DNA of 64,000 nucleotides from Ignavibacteria bacterium. Lineage in GTDB: Bacteria; Bacteroidota; Ignavibacteria; SZUA-365. The stretch is from assembly GCA_016720835.1 (NCBI GenBank), contig JADKJW010000010.1, positions 114,881 to 178,880 of the forward strand, given 5' to 3'. Made by a program: the position numbers and the translations under genes. The notes beneath the pieces are model-generated. The model saw only the letters and a list, made by a program, of their open reading frames with translations, made no database searches and was not told the DNA's origin. This document shows positions 45,922 through 57,579 of this stretch, piece after piece (positions within the stretch are counted from its first letter, which is position 1; each line of letters begins with the position of its first letter).

Positions 45922-47331
45922 ATGCATGAAATCAACTGCCCGCACTGCGGGAAAGCATTCACAATCGACGAGGCCGGGTATGCGGACATCATCAAACAGG
46001 TTCGCGACGGCGAGTTCGAGCAGCAGTTGCACGAGCGGCTTGAGCTGGCCGAGCAGGACAAGCGGAACGCCGTCGAGCTTGCCCGGGCGCAGGCCGCCGG
46101 TGAAATGCAGAAGGCCGCCGCGGCCAGGGACTCCGAGATACAGGAACTGAAGGCCAGACTCGATGCCGGTGAGGTCGCGCGGAAGCTTGCCGTGGCCGAG
46201 GCCCTTCACGCCGTGGAGAAGGATCGTGACGCGCTCGCGAACGAACTCGCGCAGGAGAGGCGTGAGTCGCAGACCGCTTCCCAGCTGGCCGAGGCGAGGC
46301 TGGTGAACGAATTGCAGAAGGCCGCCGCCACGAAGGACATGGAGATCCAGGGCTTGAAGGCCAGGCTCGACGCCATCGAGGTTGCGCAGAAGCTCGCGAT
46401 CACCAAAGCGGTACATGCGGTTGAGAAGGATCGCGACGAACTGAAGAGCGGCCTCGAGCGAGCCGAGCTTGAGAAGACGCTCGCCGAAAAATCGCTCCGG
46501 GAAAAGTACGAGACGCAGATCAAGGATCGCGATGATGCGATCGAGCGACTCCGCGACATGAAGGCTCGCCTGTCCACCAAAATGGTCGGCGAAACGCTTG
46601 AGCAGCACTGCGAAACCGAGTTCAACCGCATTCGAGCGACGGCGTTTCCGAAGGCATATTTCGAAAAAGACAACGATGCGCGGACGGGCAGCAAGGGCGA
46701 CTATATCTTTCGAGACTCGGATGAGGCCGGCACGGAGATCGTGTCGATCATGTTCGAAATGAAGAACGAGAGCGATCGCACGGCGACGAAGAACAGGAAC
46801 GAGGACTTCCTGAAGGAGCTCGACAAGGACCGCACCGAGAAGGGTTGCGAATATGCGGTGCTGGTTTCCCTCCTCGAGCCCGACAGCGAGCTGTACAACA
46901 CCGGGATTGTGGACGTGTTCCACCGCTACCCGAAAATGTACGTCGTCCGGCCGCAGTTTTTTCTTCCCATGATCACGCTGCTGCGGAATGCGGCGATGCA
47001 CACGCTTAAGTACAAGTCGGAGCTTGCGCTCGTGAAGGCGCAGAACATCGACATTACGAACTTCGAGAGCGATCTCGACACGTTCAAGGCCGCATTCGCG
47101 AAGAACTACGACCTCGCCTCGCGACGCTTCCAAACGGCCATCGAGGAGATCGACAAGTCGATCGACCATCTGCAGAAGACGAAGGAGGCGCTGCTGGGCA
47201 CCGATCGGAACCTTCGGCTTGCGCACGACAAGGCGCAGGACGTGACGCTCAAGAAGCTGACGCGGGGCAACCCCACGATGGCGGCCAAGTTCGCCGAACT
47301 CAAGGATCCCGGCACTTCAGACGCGGAATGA
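45922..47331 (+). CDS. DUF2130 protein: zinc-knuckle, coiled coil and PD-(D/E)XK-like region
   Basis: About 469 residues from the ATG at 45922, with GGAG upstream. It opens with MHEINCPHCGKAF, a single CxxC, followed by a coiled coil of about 190 residues (25-215; rich in Glu, Lys, Ala, with two near-repeated blocks EIQELKARLDAGEVARKLA and EIQGLKARLDAIEVAQKLA). The conserved C-terminal part is the DUF2130 domain. There GDYIFRDSD (Asp260) is followed after 18 residues by FEMKNE (Glu279-x-Lys281), the spacing of a PD-(D/E)XK nuclease core. That nuclease reading is inference. It follows the KilA-N gene by 123 bases. Confidence 0.85.
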   Translation: MHEINCPHCGKAFTIDEAGYADIIKQVRDGEFEQQLHERLELAEQDKRNAVELARAQAAGEMQKAAAARDSEIQELKARLDAGEVARKLAVAEALHAVEKDRDALANELAQERRESQTASQLAEARLVNELQKAAATKDMEIQGLKARLDAIEVAQKLAITKAVHAVEKDRDELKSGLERAELEKTLAEKSLREKYETQIKDRDDAIERLRDMKARLSTKMVGETLEQHCETEFNRIRATAFPKAYFEKDNDARTGSKGDYIFRDSDEAGTEIVSIMFEMKNESDRTATKNRNEDFLKELDKDRTEKGCEYAVLVSLLEPDSELYNTGIVDVFHRYPKMYVVRPQFFLPMITLLRNAAMHTLKYKSELALVKAQNIDITNFESDLDTFKAAFAKNYDLASRRFQTAIEEIDKSIDHLQKTKEALLGTDRNLRLAHDKAQDVTLKKLTRGNPTMAAKFAELKDPGTSDAE

Positions 47332-47434
47332 AACGCGCGTCCAGCTCCGTCGCTGCTCGATCCCGGTAATCCGTCTGTGATCAAGCGGTAGACGGTGTCA
47401 ACCAAGCATTTCGAAATAGCTAGGAAGGGAATAG

Positions 47435-47668
47435 ATGGATTTCGAAATTATCGGAGAAATTACGCAGGCAGACACAATTGCAATAGGCTCGGCGATCCGT
47501 GAAATAGATCGATTGCGTGACCGATTTGGTTCCGGCCGGTGGAGAAAGAGGAAAGGCGTCGCCCGTGTCAGGCTCTCCGATGGCACAATTCGTCTCGCTG
47601 AATTACATTGGTATGAAGCTCACGGTATCGGACGCAAGGAATTCAAAATTAAGAGATATCTGGACTGA
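47435..47668 (+). CDS. small hypothetical protein
   Basis: A 77-residue basic protein, MDFEIIGEITQADTIAIGSAIREIDRLRD..., with the run GRWRKRKGVARVRLSDG and ending in EAHGIGRKEFKIKRYLD. GAAGGGA lies upstream. The sequence looks like small conserved proteins found across many bacteria, but I cannot name the family. Base composition is clearly lower in GC than the surroundings. It is 6 bases from the next small gene, so the two form a pair. Confidence 0.65.
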   Translation: MDFEIIGEITQADTIAIGSAIREIDRLRDRFGSGRWRKRKGVARVRLSDGTIRLAELHWYEAHGIGRKEFKIKRYLD

Positions 47669-47674
47669 CCCACT

Positions 47675-47902
47675 ATGAGATCCTCCAAGAAAATGTTTGC
47701 CATTTGCGTGAAGAACCAGGGCTGCGAGGTTTCTCTGGAAACACGAAAACTCTATCAGGTTCTTCAGGATCCTGAAGCTGAGAAGCACCGCCAGATTCGC
47801 ATCATCGATGAATCAGGAGAGGACTACCTTTACCCTGAGAATTTTTTTGTGATCATTGAGCTGCCGACAACACTGCAAAGAGCAGTGCTCGCCACCGTGT
47901 AA
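47675..47902 (+). CDS. small hypothetical protein, partner of 47435
   Basis: Up to 75 residues; MFAICVKNQGCEVSLETRKLYQVLQDPEAEKH (ATG at 47693) is the likelier core start. It reads like short beta-strand proteins (IRIIDESGEDYLYPENFFVIIELP). No toxin or antitoxin signature was recognised, although a small tandem pair next to a KilA-N gene is a usual setting for one. Low GC, as its neighbour. Function unknown. Confidence 0.6.
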   Translation: MRSSKKMFAICVKNQGCEVSLETRKLYQVLQDPEAEKHRQIRIIDESGEDYLYPENFFVIIELPTTLQRAVLATV

Positions 47903-48087
47903 CACGTCCTCTGAACTGATCCCAGCGGGGCGGGACCGCTCAATTGACGGTGCTTCGATAGCGTTGAACCAGTAAAGTGTAATGGCAAAACATATGGGCG
48001 GTAATTGTCAGGAATCCGCCTCACGAAGTGTCTTGAGAGCGGGACGGTTTCCGCCGTCCAGGACGCACACACTTTCCGGAGCCTTTG

Positions 48088-49788
48088 ATGCGCGCTGGAG
48101 CTTTCCTGATTGCATGCCTCGTTGCCGTGTTGGCTGGACTTTCGCAGACGGCCGCGCAGGGCGTGACGACCGTTCCCTTCCCCCTTCCCGGCCATACATT
48201 CAGCGCGACGCTCACGGGGGAGCGGAACGGCGTGCTCGTCCATGGCGTCGCCGACACCGTCATCATCGACGAGTGGAGTTACCAACAGGACATTTCGTTT
48301 CCGTACGTCTTCGCGAGCGACGGCAACGGCATCACCGAACTGCATTGCGTCCCGGACACCGCGACGAACAACTCTTATAGCGGGGGCTGGTCCCGAGTTG
48401 AAATGCGCACCGCGGCGTTGCGCGACGGCGCAGGACGCATCATGGTCGCGTGGAGCGCGCAGCGCTTCTCCTACAACGTCACGACCTCCATCCAGGAGGC
48501 CGTGCTCTCGCTCGGCGTGTTCGAGAACAATGTGTTCCGTCTGCTGGGACGTTGGCCGGGCGCTTCGCATCCGCTGTTGTTGCGCGGTGCTGACGGCACG
48601 GTGCTTCTGATCTTTGTCCGCCAGAAGCTTTTCAGTCCGCCAGGCCTGCCGTCCTGCGATTATTCAGGAGTAATCCAGGCCGCCTCGTATCGTGGGGATG
48701 CTCTTCTGACTCCTCCCGTGACCGTTGCGACGGGGGGCATCCCCAGCGCCGTGCTCGATGCCGCGAATCGCGCGCACATTGTGTCGATGGAATACAACAG
48801 CATCCCGGCTTCGGTCATCCGCGTGCAGTACGTCGCGGGCTCGGGCACAGCGTGGGGACAGCCGCGAACCCTCGCCACATTGCCCACCTATGCCAGCGGT
48901 CCCTATCGTCCCTCGGTGCAGCAGTTCCCTTCGGTCCTCGCCTTTGCCGCGGATGCTCGCGGCATCGCGCGGGTGGTATTGCAGCGCTCCGATGGGTGGG
49001 GCTCCCTCCTCGCATTCTCTTCAGACGGCGGAAGCATCGCGATCGACAGTGCCACCTGGCGTGGGTTTGGAGCGGCCTCGTGCGTGATCGATTCCACAGG
49101 CGCAATCTCCTGCGCCCAAATGGGACCAATGCGCGGCTGGGACACGCTGTACATACGTCACGTCGATTCGGCCATGACCACGCAGCGACTCGAGCGCCTC
49201 GCGAACGATTCTCCATACGACGAGACCCATTCTCCGTTCGACGATGGTATTGCGTTGCTGCGGACGAAACACGACGGGCTCTGTCTCCTGCACGCGCGCG
49301 CTTCCGCCCTGTGGTTGTTCGGAAAGCTGGAAGCAGGGCCGCGCAGCCCGCAACTACTGGCGGTCGACCGGGTGGGATACCTGATGCAGGATCGCCCCGC
49401 CGCGTGCGATTCCACAGGCGCCATGTGGCTCGCGTACCGGCAATCCTACGCCGACGAACAGCCTGTCGGCACGCTGCTGCTCCGCATCCCTCCCGGCACC
49501 GTCCCTGTCGCGCGCGTCGATGCACCCGACGCCTTCGCTTTACAGTGCTTCCCCAACCCCGCGACAACGGATGCAACGATCCGTTTCACGATGCCGTCAC
49601 CGCAGGCCGTCACCATCACCGTGCACGATCTGCTCGGCAGGGAGGTGCTGCGCGCGGCAGACGGGCGGGAGTACTCGTCGGGGACGCACGTCCTTCCTCT
49701 GCGCGTGGCGGAACTCGCGCCGGGTGTGTACACTGTACGAATGCATGCATCAAGGACGGAGGCATGGACCACGCTCATCGTGCAGTGA
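48088..49788 (+). CDS. secreted beta-propeller-like protein with T9SS domain
   Basis: About 566 residues from the ATG at 48088. A signal peptide (FLIACLVAVLAGLSQTAAQ) leads into VTTVPFPLPGHTFSATLTGE, then repeated strand motifs (GAGRIMVAWSAQRFSY, ADGTVLLIFVRQKL, DAANRAHIVSMEYNS) like those of sialidase- or YD-type propellers. It ends in a T9SS type A domain (ALQCFPNPATTDATIRFTMP ... GVYTVRMHAS). No enzyme active site was recognised. The next gene is a close paralog, and the third (51582) is more distant: a locally expanded surface-protein family. Confidence 0.9.
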   Translation: MRAGAFLIACLVAVLAGLSQTAAQGVTTVPFPLPGHTFSATLTGERNGVLVHGVADTVIIDEWSYQQDISFPYVFASDGNGITELHCVPDTATNNSYSGGWSRVEMRTAALRDGAGRIMVAWSAQRFSYNVTTSIQEAVLSLGVFENNVFRLLGRWPGASHPLLLRGADGTVLLIFVRQKLFSPPGLPSCDYSGVIQAASYRGDALLTPPVTVATGGIPSAVLDAANRAHIVSMEYNSIPASVIRVQYVAGSGTAWGQPRTLATLPTYASGPYRPSVQQFPSVLAFAADARGIARVVLQRSDGWGSLLAFSSDGGSIAIDSATWRGFGAASCVIDSTGAISCAQMGPMRGWDTLYIRHVDSAMTTQRLERLANDSPYDETHSPFDDGIALLRTKHDGLCLLHARASALWLFGKLEAGPRSPQLLAVDRVGYLMQDRPAACDSTGAMWLAYRQSYADEQPVGTLLLRIPPGTVPVARVDAPDAFALQCFPNPATTDATIRFTMPSPQAVTITVHDLLGREVLRAADGREYSSGTHVLPLRVAELAPGVYTVRMHASRTEAWTTLIVQ

Positions 49789-49873
49789 AGCGCATGGGCA
49801 GCGCACATGGAGGTGCCTTTTTCCTTTCGATTCAGTAGGTTCCGTTCATTCGATTCGCACCTTGGAGGGACGC

Positions 49874-51568
49874 ATGAGACACCTTCTCGCTTTCATCCTC
49901 GCACTGTTGCTCGCGTCGCTCTGCGCTGCCGCACTGCGCGCACAGGGCGTGACGACCATTCCCTTCCCGCTTCCCGGCCATTTCTTCGGCGCAACGCTGA
50001 CGGGGGAGCAGAACGGCGTGCTCGTGCATGGCGTCGCCGACACCGTCATCGCAACGAGCCAGCCGGGGGCGGGGCTTTCGCGGAAAGACATTTCGTTCCC
50101 GTATGTTTTTACGTGCGACGGCAATGGGATTGGAGAGCTGCATTGCATTCCGGATACCGCGGTGAACAACTCTTTCGATCTGGGCTCCTCAAGCGTGGAA
50201 ACGCGCACCGCGGCGCTGCGCGACGGCCCCGGGCGCATCATGGTCGCGTGGAGCGCGCAGCGCTTCTCCTTCGGTTGCGTCTCGACCTCGGTCGAGGAGG
50301 CCGTGCTCTCGCTCGGGGTGTTCGAGAACAACGCCTTTCGCCTGCTGGGACGTTGGCCGGGTTCTTCACATCCGCAGTTGCTGCGCGGCGCGGACGGCAC
50401 GGTGCATTTCATCTTTGTCCGCCAGAAGCTTCTCGACCAGATCGGTCTGCAGTACAGCGAATATTCAGGGGAAATCCAGGCCGCCTCGTATCGTGGAGAC
50501 GCGCTCATAACGCCTCCCGTGACCGTCTCACGCGGCGTCATGCCCTCCGCAGTGCTCGATGCCGCCGGTCGCGTGCACATCATGTCGATGGAATACGACA
50601 GTATCCCGGCGCCGGTCGCCCGTCTGCAGTACGCCACGGGTTCGGGCGCGTCGTGGCAGCCTGCGCGGACCCTCGCCGCATTGCCCTCCGCCGGGCGCGA
50701 TCCGTATCGTCCGTCGGCGCCCCGACTCCCGTCCATCGTCGCGTTCGCCGCGGATGTCCGCGGCGTGGCCCGGGTGGTATTGCAGGCGCACGATTGGTGG
50801 GGTTCCCTCCTCGCGTTCTCGTCCGGGGGAGGAAACATCGCGCTCGACAGCGCCACCGGACGCTGGATTGGAGGAGTATCGTGCGAGATCGATTCCACCG
50901 GGGCGGTCTCCTGCGCCTCCACCGTCTCGACGTCCTTCCAGGACACGCTGTACATGCGTCACGTCGATCCCGCAATGACGACGCAGCGTCTCGAGCGCCT
51001 CGCGATCGATTCCACGTACAACGGAGGGATCGTGCTCCAGCAGACGAAGGGCGACGGACTCTGCCTCCTGTCCGCCCGCGCCTCCTCCCTGTGGCTGTTC
51101 GGAAAGCTGGAAGCGGGGCCGCGCGGTCCGCAGCAGCTCGCGGTCGACAGGGTCGGATACCTGCTGCAGGATTCCCCGACCGCATGCGACTCGACGGGCG
51201 CCCTGTGGCTCGCGTACCAGCAATCCTGGGCGAGCGGCCAGCCCACCGGCACGCTGCTGCTGCGCATCCCTCCCGGCACCGTCCCCGTCGCGCGCGTGGA
51301 TGCACCCGCCGCCTTCGAGTTGCACTGCTTCCCCAGCCCCGCGACAACGGATGCGACGATCCGATTCTCTCTGCCGACAGAGCAGACGGTGACGATCACC
51401 GTGCATGACATGCTTGGCAGGGAGGTGTCGCGGGTGGCGGACGGCGAGAGGTTCGCGCCCGGCGTGCACAGCCGTTCTCTGCGCCTCGAAGGCCTCCCGC
51501 GGGGAGCGTACGGTGTGCGTCTGCGCGCATCGGATGCAGCGGCAGCCACAACCCTTCTCGTTCGCTGA
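49874..51568 (+). CDS. secreted beta-propeller-like protein with T9SS domain (tandem paralog)
   Basis: About 564 residues; GGAGG lies a few bases before the ATG at 49874. It aligns along its whole length with the upstream gene (GVTTIPFPLPGHFFGATLTGE, GVLVHGVADTVIA, VEEAVLSLGVFENNAFRLLGRWPG, LHCFPSPATTDATIRFSLP), so the pair arose by tandem duplication. Differences are spread over the protein, and both frames are intact, so both are probably functional. An alternative long frame on the minus strand is a shadow of its codon bias. Confidence 0.9.
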   Translation: MRHLLAFILALLLASLCAAALRAQGVTTIPFPLPGHFFGATLTGEQNGVLVHGVADTVIATSQPGAGLSRKDISFPYVFTCDGNGIGELHCIPDTAVNNSFDLGSSSVETRTAALRDGPGRIMVAWSAQRFSFGCVSTSVEEAVLSLGVFENNAFRLLGRWPGSSHPQLLRGADGTVHFIFVRQKLLDQIGLQYSEYSGEIQAASYRGDALITPPVTVSRGVMPSAVLDAAGRVHIMSMEYDSIPAPVARLQYATGSGASWQPARTLAALPSAGRDPYRPSAPRLPSIVAFAADVRGVARVVLQAHDWWGSLLAFSSGGGNIALDSATGRWIGGVSCEIDSTGAVSCASTVSTSFQDTLYMRHVDPAMTTQRLERLAIDSTYNGGIVLQQTKGDGLCLLSARASSLWLFGKLEAGPRGPQQLAVDRVGYLLQDSPTACDSTGALWLAYQQSWASGQPTGTLLLRIPPGTVPVARVDAPAAFELHCFPSPATTDATIRFSLPTEQTVTITVHDMLGREVSRVADGERFAPGVHSRSLRLEGLPRGAYGVRLRASDAAAATTLLVR

Positions 51569-51581
51569 GCATCCCGCATTC

Positions 51582-52868
51582 ATGAAGCGCTGCCTGCTGT
51601 TTCTTGTGTTCCTGCTGAACGCAGGTTGCACGTGGGCGCAGGAAATGCGCGTGCATCAGATCCCGGTGCTGGGGGAGCGGGTCGATTTCGTCGAAGCGAT
51701 GACGACGAAGAACGGCGTGCTGCATCTGGTCGTGAGAGGCGTGGGACCGGAATGGAGGAAAGCAACGGGAACAGGAACCTGGCACCACGAATATCATTAC
51801 TACATTCGACGCGATGCGAGTGGCTTTTCTGTGCCGGTCATGCTCGGTGACTCGATGGTAACGAATGAGACGCGTTCGGGAGAAGGTGGGTTCAATTTCG
51901 CTCGACTGGTTGTGACAAATGCTGGAAGAGCTCTCGTCGCCTGGTCTTTTCAGGATTCACTACTGGGAGGGGGGAGGAGGAAGAGAAATACGTTATCCCG
52001 TCCCGAGCTTCGCATCGCGCGAATAGAAGGCGATTCGCTGCGTATGATCACGAACCTGTCTGGTTACGACATTTGTACCCTGGTATCAGAAAGCGACAAT
52101 CGTCTTCATCTTCTGGCAAAGGCCGTTGATACGATCGTGTACATGGTGTTGGATGGGAATGCCACGGTACTACGCCGGCACTCGCTGGGACAGACCGACC
52201 GTTCATGCGAATTTCTTTTCCTCGAACTCGGAACTGATGGCAGAGCCGTCGCGGTCTTCGGAGGACGAATGCCTGCGACATCGTTGTCCGTACATCTTTT
52301 CTTGAACGACACGCTTTCCGAGGCGCTCACTCCATCATTCGCAGACTGGGTCGATGATGCAGTGATAGACGACATGAATCGAGTCCACATCGCGTACACC
52401 GGGTCCGAGAAACAGCTTGGTATTTGCCGCGTCGAATCGGAATCGACATTTATCGATTCAACGAGGTATTGCCATCCATACGTTGTTGCGTTGGACAGGG
52501 ATGGTGGCGAGTTTGCCCTGAGAGTGGCACACTGGAGAGACACTACGATAAATGGGGGCCCGCAATGGATATGGTCCGCCAATGCGGAAGGCAAAGGACG
52601 GCTCTTCAAGAATTCCAAGGTGATTGAAGCAGCGGCAAACAACTTCTGGTCCGCCCGCACGCCTGCGGGACGCGCCTGCGTTTTGGTGGACACACCGTCC
52701 CCCGAGGCTTTCATTTCCGCAGGCGAGGGAAGAATCATCGCATTCACTCTTCCGAAGGACAACGGCGCCACTGAAAGCAGACCCGTCTGCCTCGACGAAA
52801 ACGGCACCGCCTGGATCAGCACCTGGGGCGGCACGCTGTACGAAATCCCTTTCGCGCTGAAAAAATAG
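51582..52868 (+). CDS. exported protein, related repeat type, without a T9SS domain
   Basis: A 428-residue protein starting MKRCLLFLVFLLNAGCTWAQ, a signal peptide; the NAGC could be a lipobox but is atypical. Propeller-like strand motifs are seen (LRIARIEGDSLRMITNLSGYD, LHLLAKAVDTIVYMVLDG, DDMNRVHIAYTGS). It follows its neighbour by 13 bases but lacks the C-terminal sorting domain, so it would stay in the periplasm or on a membrane. Its GC and codon use are lower than the upstream pair. Function unknown. Confidence 0.85.
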   Translation: MKRCLLFLVFLLNAGCTWAQEMRVHQIPVLGERVDFVEAMTTKNGVLHLVVRGVGPEWRKATGTGTWHHEYHYYIRRDASGFSVPVMLGDSMVTNETRSGEGGFNFARLVVTNAGRALVAWSFQDSLLGGGRRKRNTLSRPELRIARIEGDSLRMITNLSGYDICTLVSESDNRLHLLAKAVDTIVYMVLDGNATVLRRHSLGQTDRSCEFLFLELGTDGRAVAVFGGRMPATSLSVHLFLNDTLSEALTPSFADWVDDAVIDDMNRVHIAYTGSEKQLGICRVESESTFIDSTRYCHPYVVALDRDGGEFALRVAHWRDTTINGGPQWIWSANAEGKGRLFKNSKVIEAAANNFWSARTPAGRACVLVDTPSPEAFISAGEGRIIAFTLPKDNGATESRPVCLDENGTAWISTWGGTLYEIPFALKK

Positions 52869-53397
52869 CCGGGTCCACGGCCTGCCGCGCGAAGCGGGTG
52901 TCCATCCCCTCCGCCAGGCACCCCCTCCTGTTTCGTGTATTTCGCGTATTTCGTGGACAATATTTTTTTCGCGGAGGCTGTCAGGATTTGCGCGTCTTGA
53001 TTGTCTTGTATCCGAAGCCGATTTCCAGGCAGCCCGGACGACTGAGGCAGTTCGATCCGCGTCACTGACGGAAGCACCGGATTCATCATGCAGATTCAAT
53101 TCTGTACCCTGATGTCCGCGAAGGAGCCGACTTTCGCAGACATCATCGGAACAGCCCTGCCACTCTCCAGGCGGGGCTGTCCCATATTCCAGCGGTTTCG
53201 TGTCGTTGAAAAAACCTGCGTGTCTGCACTTTCTGCATGCGTGGCATGCTGGTGAATACGCAGCGCATGTGTTTGATTTCATTGGGTTACAGTGATTTCA
53301 AGGATTCGGAACGCGATTTGCATCCTTGTCGGACAGAAATGCCGCGCAAGCGAGGCGGTTCTTCCCTCAAGCTCACATGCAAAAAGCAGGAACATCG
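52869..53397. other. intergenic, no gene seen
   Basis: A 529-base gap with only short, unconvincing frames. At 52930-52966 there is a run TTTCGTGTATTTCGCGTATTTCG, a 10-base direct repeat, ahead of ATATTTTTTTCGCG. The gap ends with the GCAGGA ribosome site of the next gene. Confidence 0.45.
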
Positions 53398-54352
53398 ATG
53401 ACTCGCGTACAACGAACTCTGGAAATTGCCCTCGTCGCGCTGATGGTTCTCGCAGGTGTCAATGCACACGCACAGGATACCCGCGCGGCTGCAAAGACGG
53501 CAGTCACGACCAACACGCAGGAAGCCGGGGCCTACGATTTGTCAGACGAGGATCTTCGCGCGATTCGCGAAAATGCGCGGAGGTCGGCGCTCAACAGCGG
53601 AAGAGCAATCATCCAGGAAAGCGACGAAAATGCAGCACCCGCTCAGGAACAAAGCGCCTCACCCGAACAGAGCGCAGCCCCCGAACAGAGTGCAGCCCCC
53701 GAACAGAGCGCCTCACCCGAACAGAGCGCCTCACCCGAACAGAGCGCCTCACCCGAACAGAGCGCAGCTCACCCGAACAGAGCGCGGCTCCCTGAACAGA
53801 GCGCAGCCCCCGAAGAGAGCGAGCCCCGAACAGAGCGCGGCTCCTGAACAGAGTGCAGCCCCCGAACAGAGCGAACAGAGCGCAGCTCCCGAACAGAGCG
53901 CAGCTCCCGAACAGAGCGCAGCTCCCGAACAGAGCGCAGCTCCCGAACAGAGCGCAGCCCCCGAACAGAGCGCAGCCCCCGAACAGAGCGCGGCTCCGAT
54001 GAGGACGCCCGTGGCAAAGCCGAAATTCGCGGCAGCGCTCGTGACATCCATTGCCGCCTCCATGAATGAGAAAGCGGTACAAATTCAGTGGACGGCTCAG
54101 GCGGAAGACGTGAGCGAGGGCTTCGAAGTCTACCGCATGGTAGATCAGGGCATCTGGGAAGAGATCGGCTTCGTGAGCATCGCGCAGGACGACGAGGACA
54201 GGACGGAATTCTCATTCTCCGACAACGTGACACCGATGGACCGCTCACGTCACACGGTGTACTATCGCGTCGGCTACGACGACAAGGAAGGGCTGCACGG
54301 ATGGTCGCAGGCAACGGTGGTGCGGCTCACAGCGCCGAAGAAAGCCGAGTAA
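53398..54352 (+). CDS. exported PEQSA-repeat protein with fibronectin-III-like C-terminus, frameshifted
   Basis: From the ATG at 53398 a signal peptide (LEIALVALMVLAGVNAHAQ) and a short acidic domain lead into more than twenty imperfect copies of the pentapeptide PEQSA (53640-54000). Within the repeats the frame slips by indels: one pair near 53770 and 53793 cancels out, and a loss near 53820 does not, so the first frame stops at 53845. After it the repeats resume in another frame through PEQSAAPEQSA to a C-terminal domain (AALVTSIAASMNEKAVQIQW ... YRVGYDDKEGLHGWSQATVVRL), fibronectin-III-like. It is likely a surface or periplasmic spacer protein whose repeat count varies. Confidence 0.8.
53640..53996. 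repeat. coding minisatellite, 15-bp unit
   Basis: About 23 imperfect copies of CCCGAACAGAGCGCA, encoding PEQSA, with scattered short indels. Repeats of this kind change copy number by slipped-strand mispairing. Confidence 0.9.
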
Positions 54353-54483
54353 GACGGATCCGGACCGTCAGCCCGCAGCATCGATCCTCTCCGCAAGCGC
54401 ATTGAAGCGGCGCGCCGACGGCTGCGTCGAGCGCCTCCCTCTATCAGACTGTCGCCGCTTCCGCATGCCCTCGGGAAGCGGCG

Positions 54484-54521
54484 AAAAAAAACCGGCGAAG
54501 GAGAGATCCTCCGCCGGTTTT
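54484..54521 (-). terminator. rho-independent terminator of ppdK, possibly bidirectional
   Basis: AAAACCGGCGAAGGA and its near complement TCCTCCGCCGGTTTT form a long stem around GAGA. On the minus strand a run of seven or eight T follows, 70 bases after the ppdK stop. On the plus strand four T follow, for the PEQSA gene. Confidence 0.85.
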
Positions 54522-54590
54522 GATATGGGGAATGGGATGTGATTCTTTTTTCAAGCAAGAGGGCGGACAGGAATGTCCACCCCCCCAGGG

Positions 54591-57377
<2,787 letters not shown>

Positions 57378-57579
57378 GATGCTCTCCACAAACTGTATGA
57401 AAAGGGATTTTCGCGTCTGTATTGTTCTTTTGTCGGGCTGTCTGCACAGCGTGCGAGCCTTGAAGGTACGAAATCGCTCCGAGATGTGCAAAAATTCACG
57501 AATTTCTAACATGAGAACTCAATTTCACGCGAGAATGTTCTATCTTGCAGACTATCTTGAAAGGACGTTTGTTTCATAT

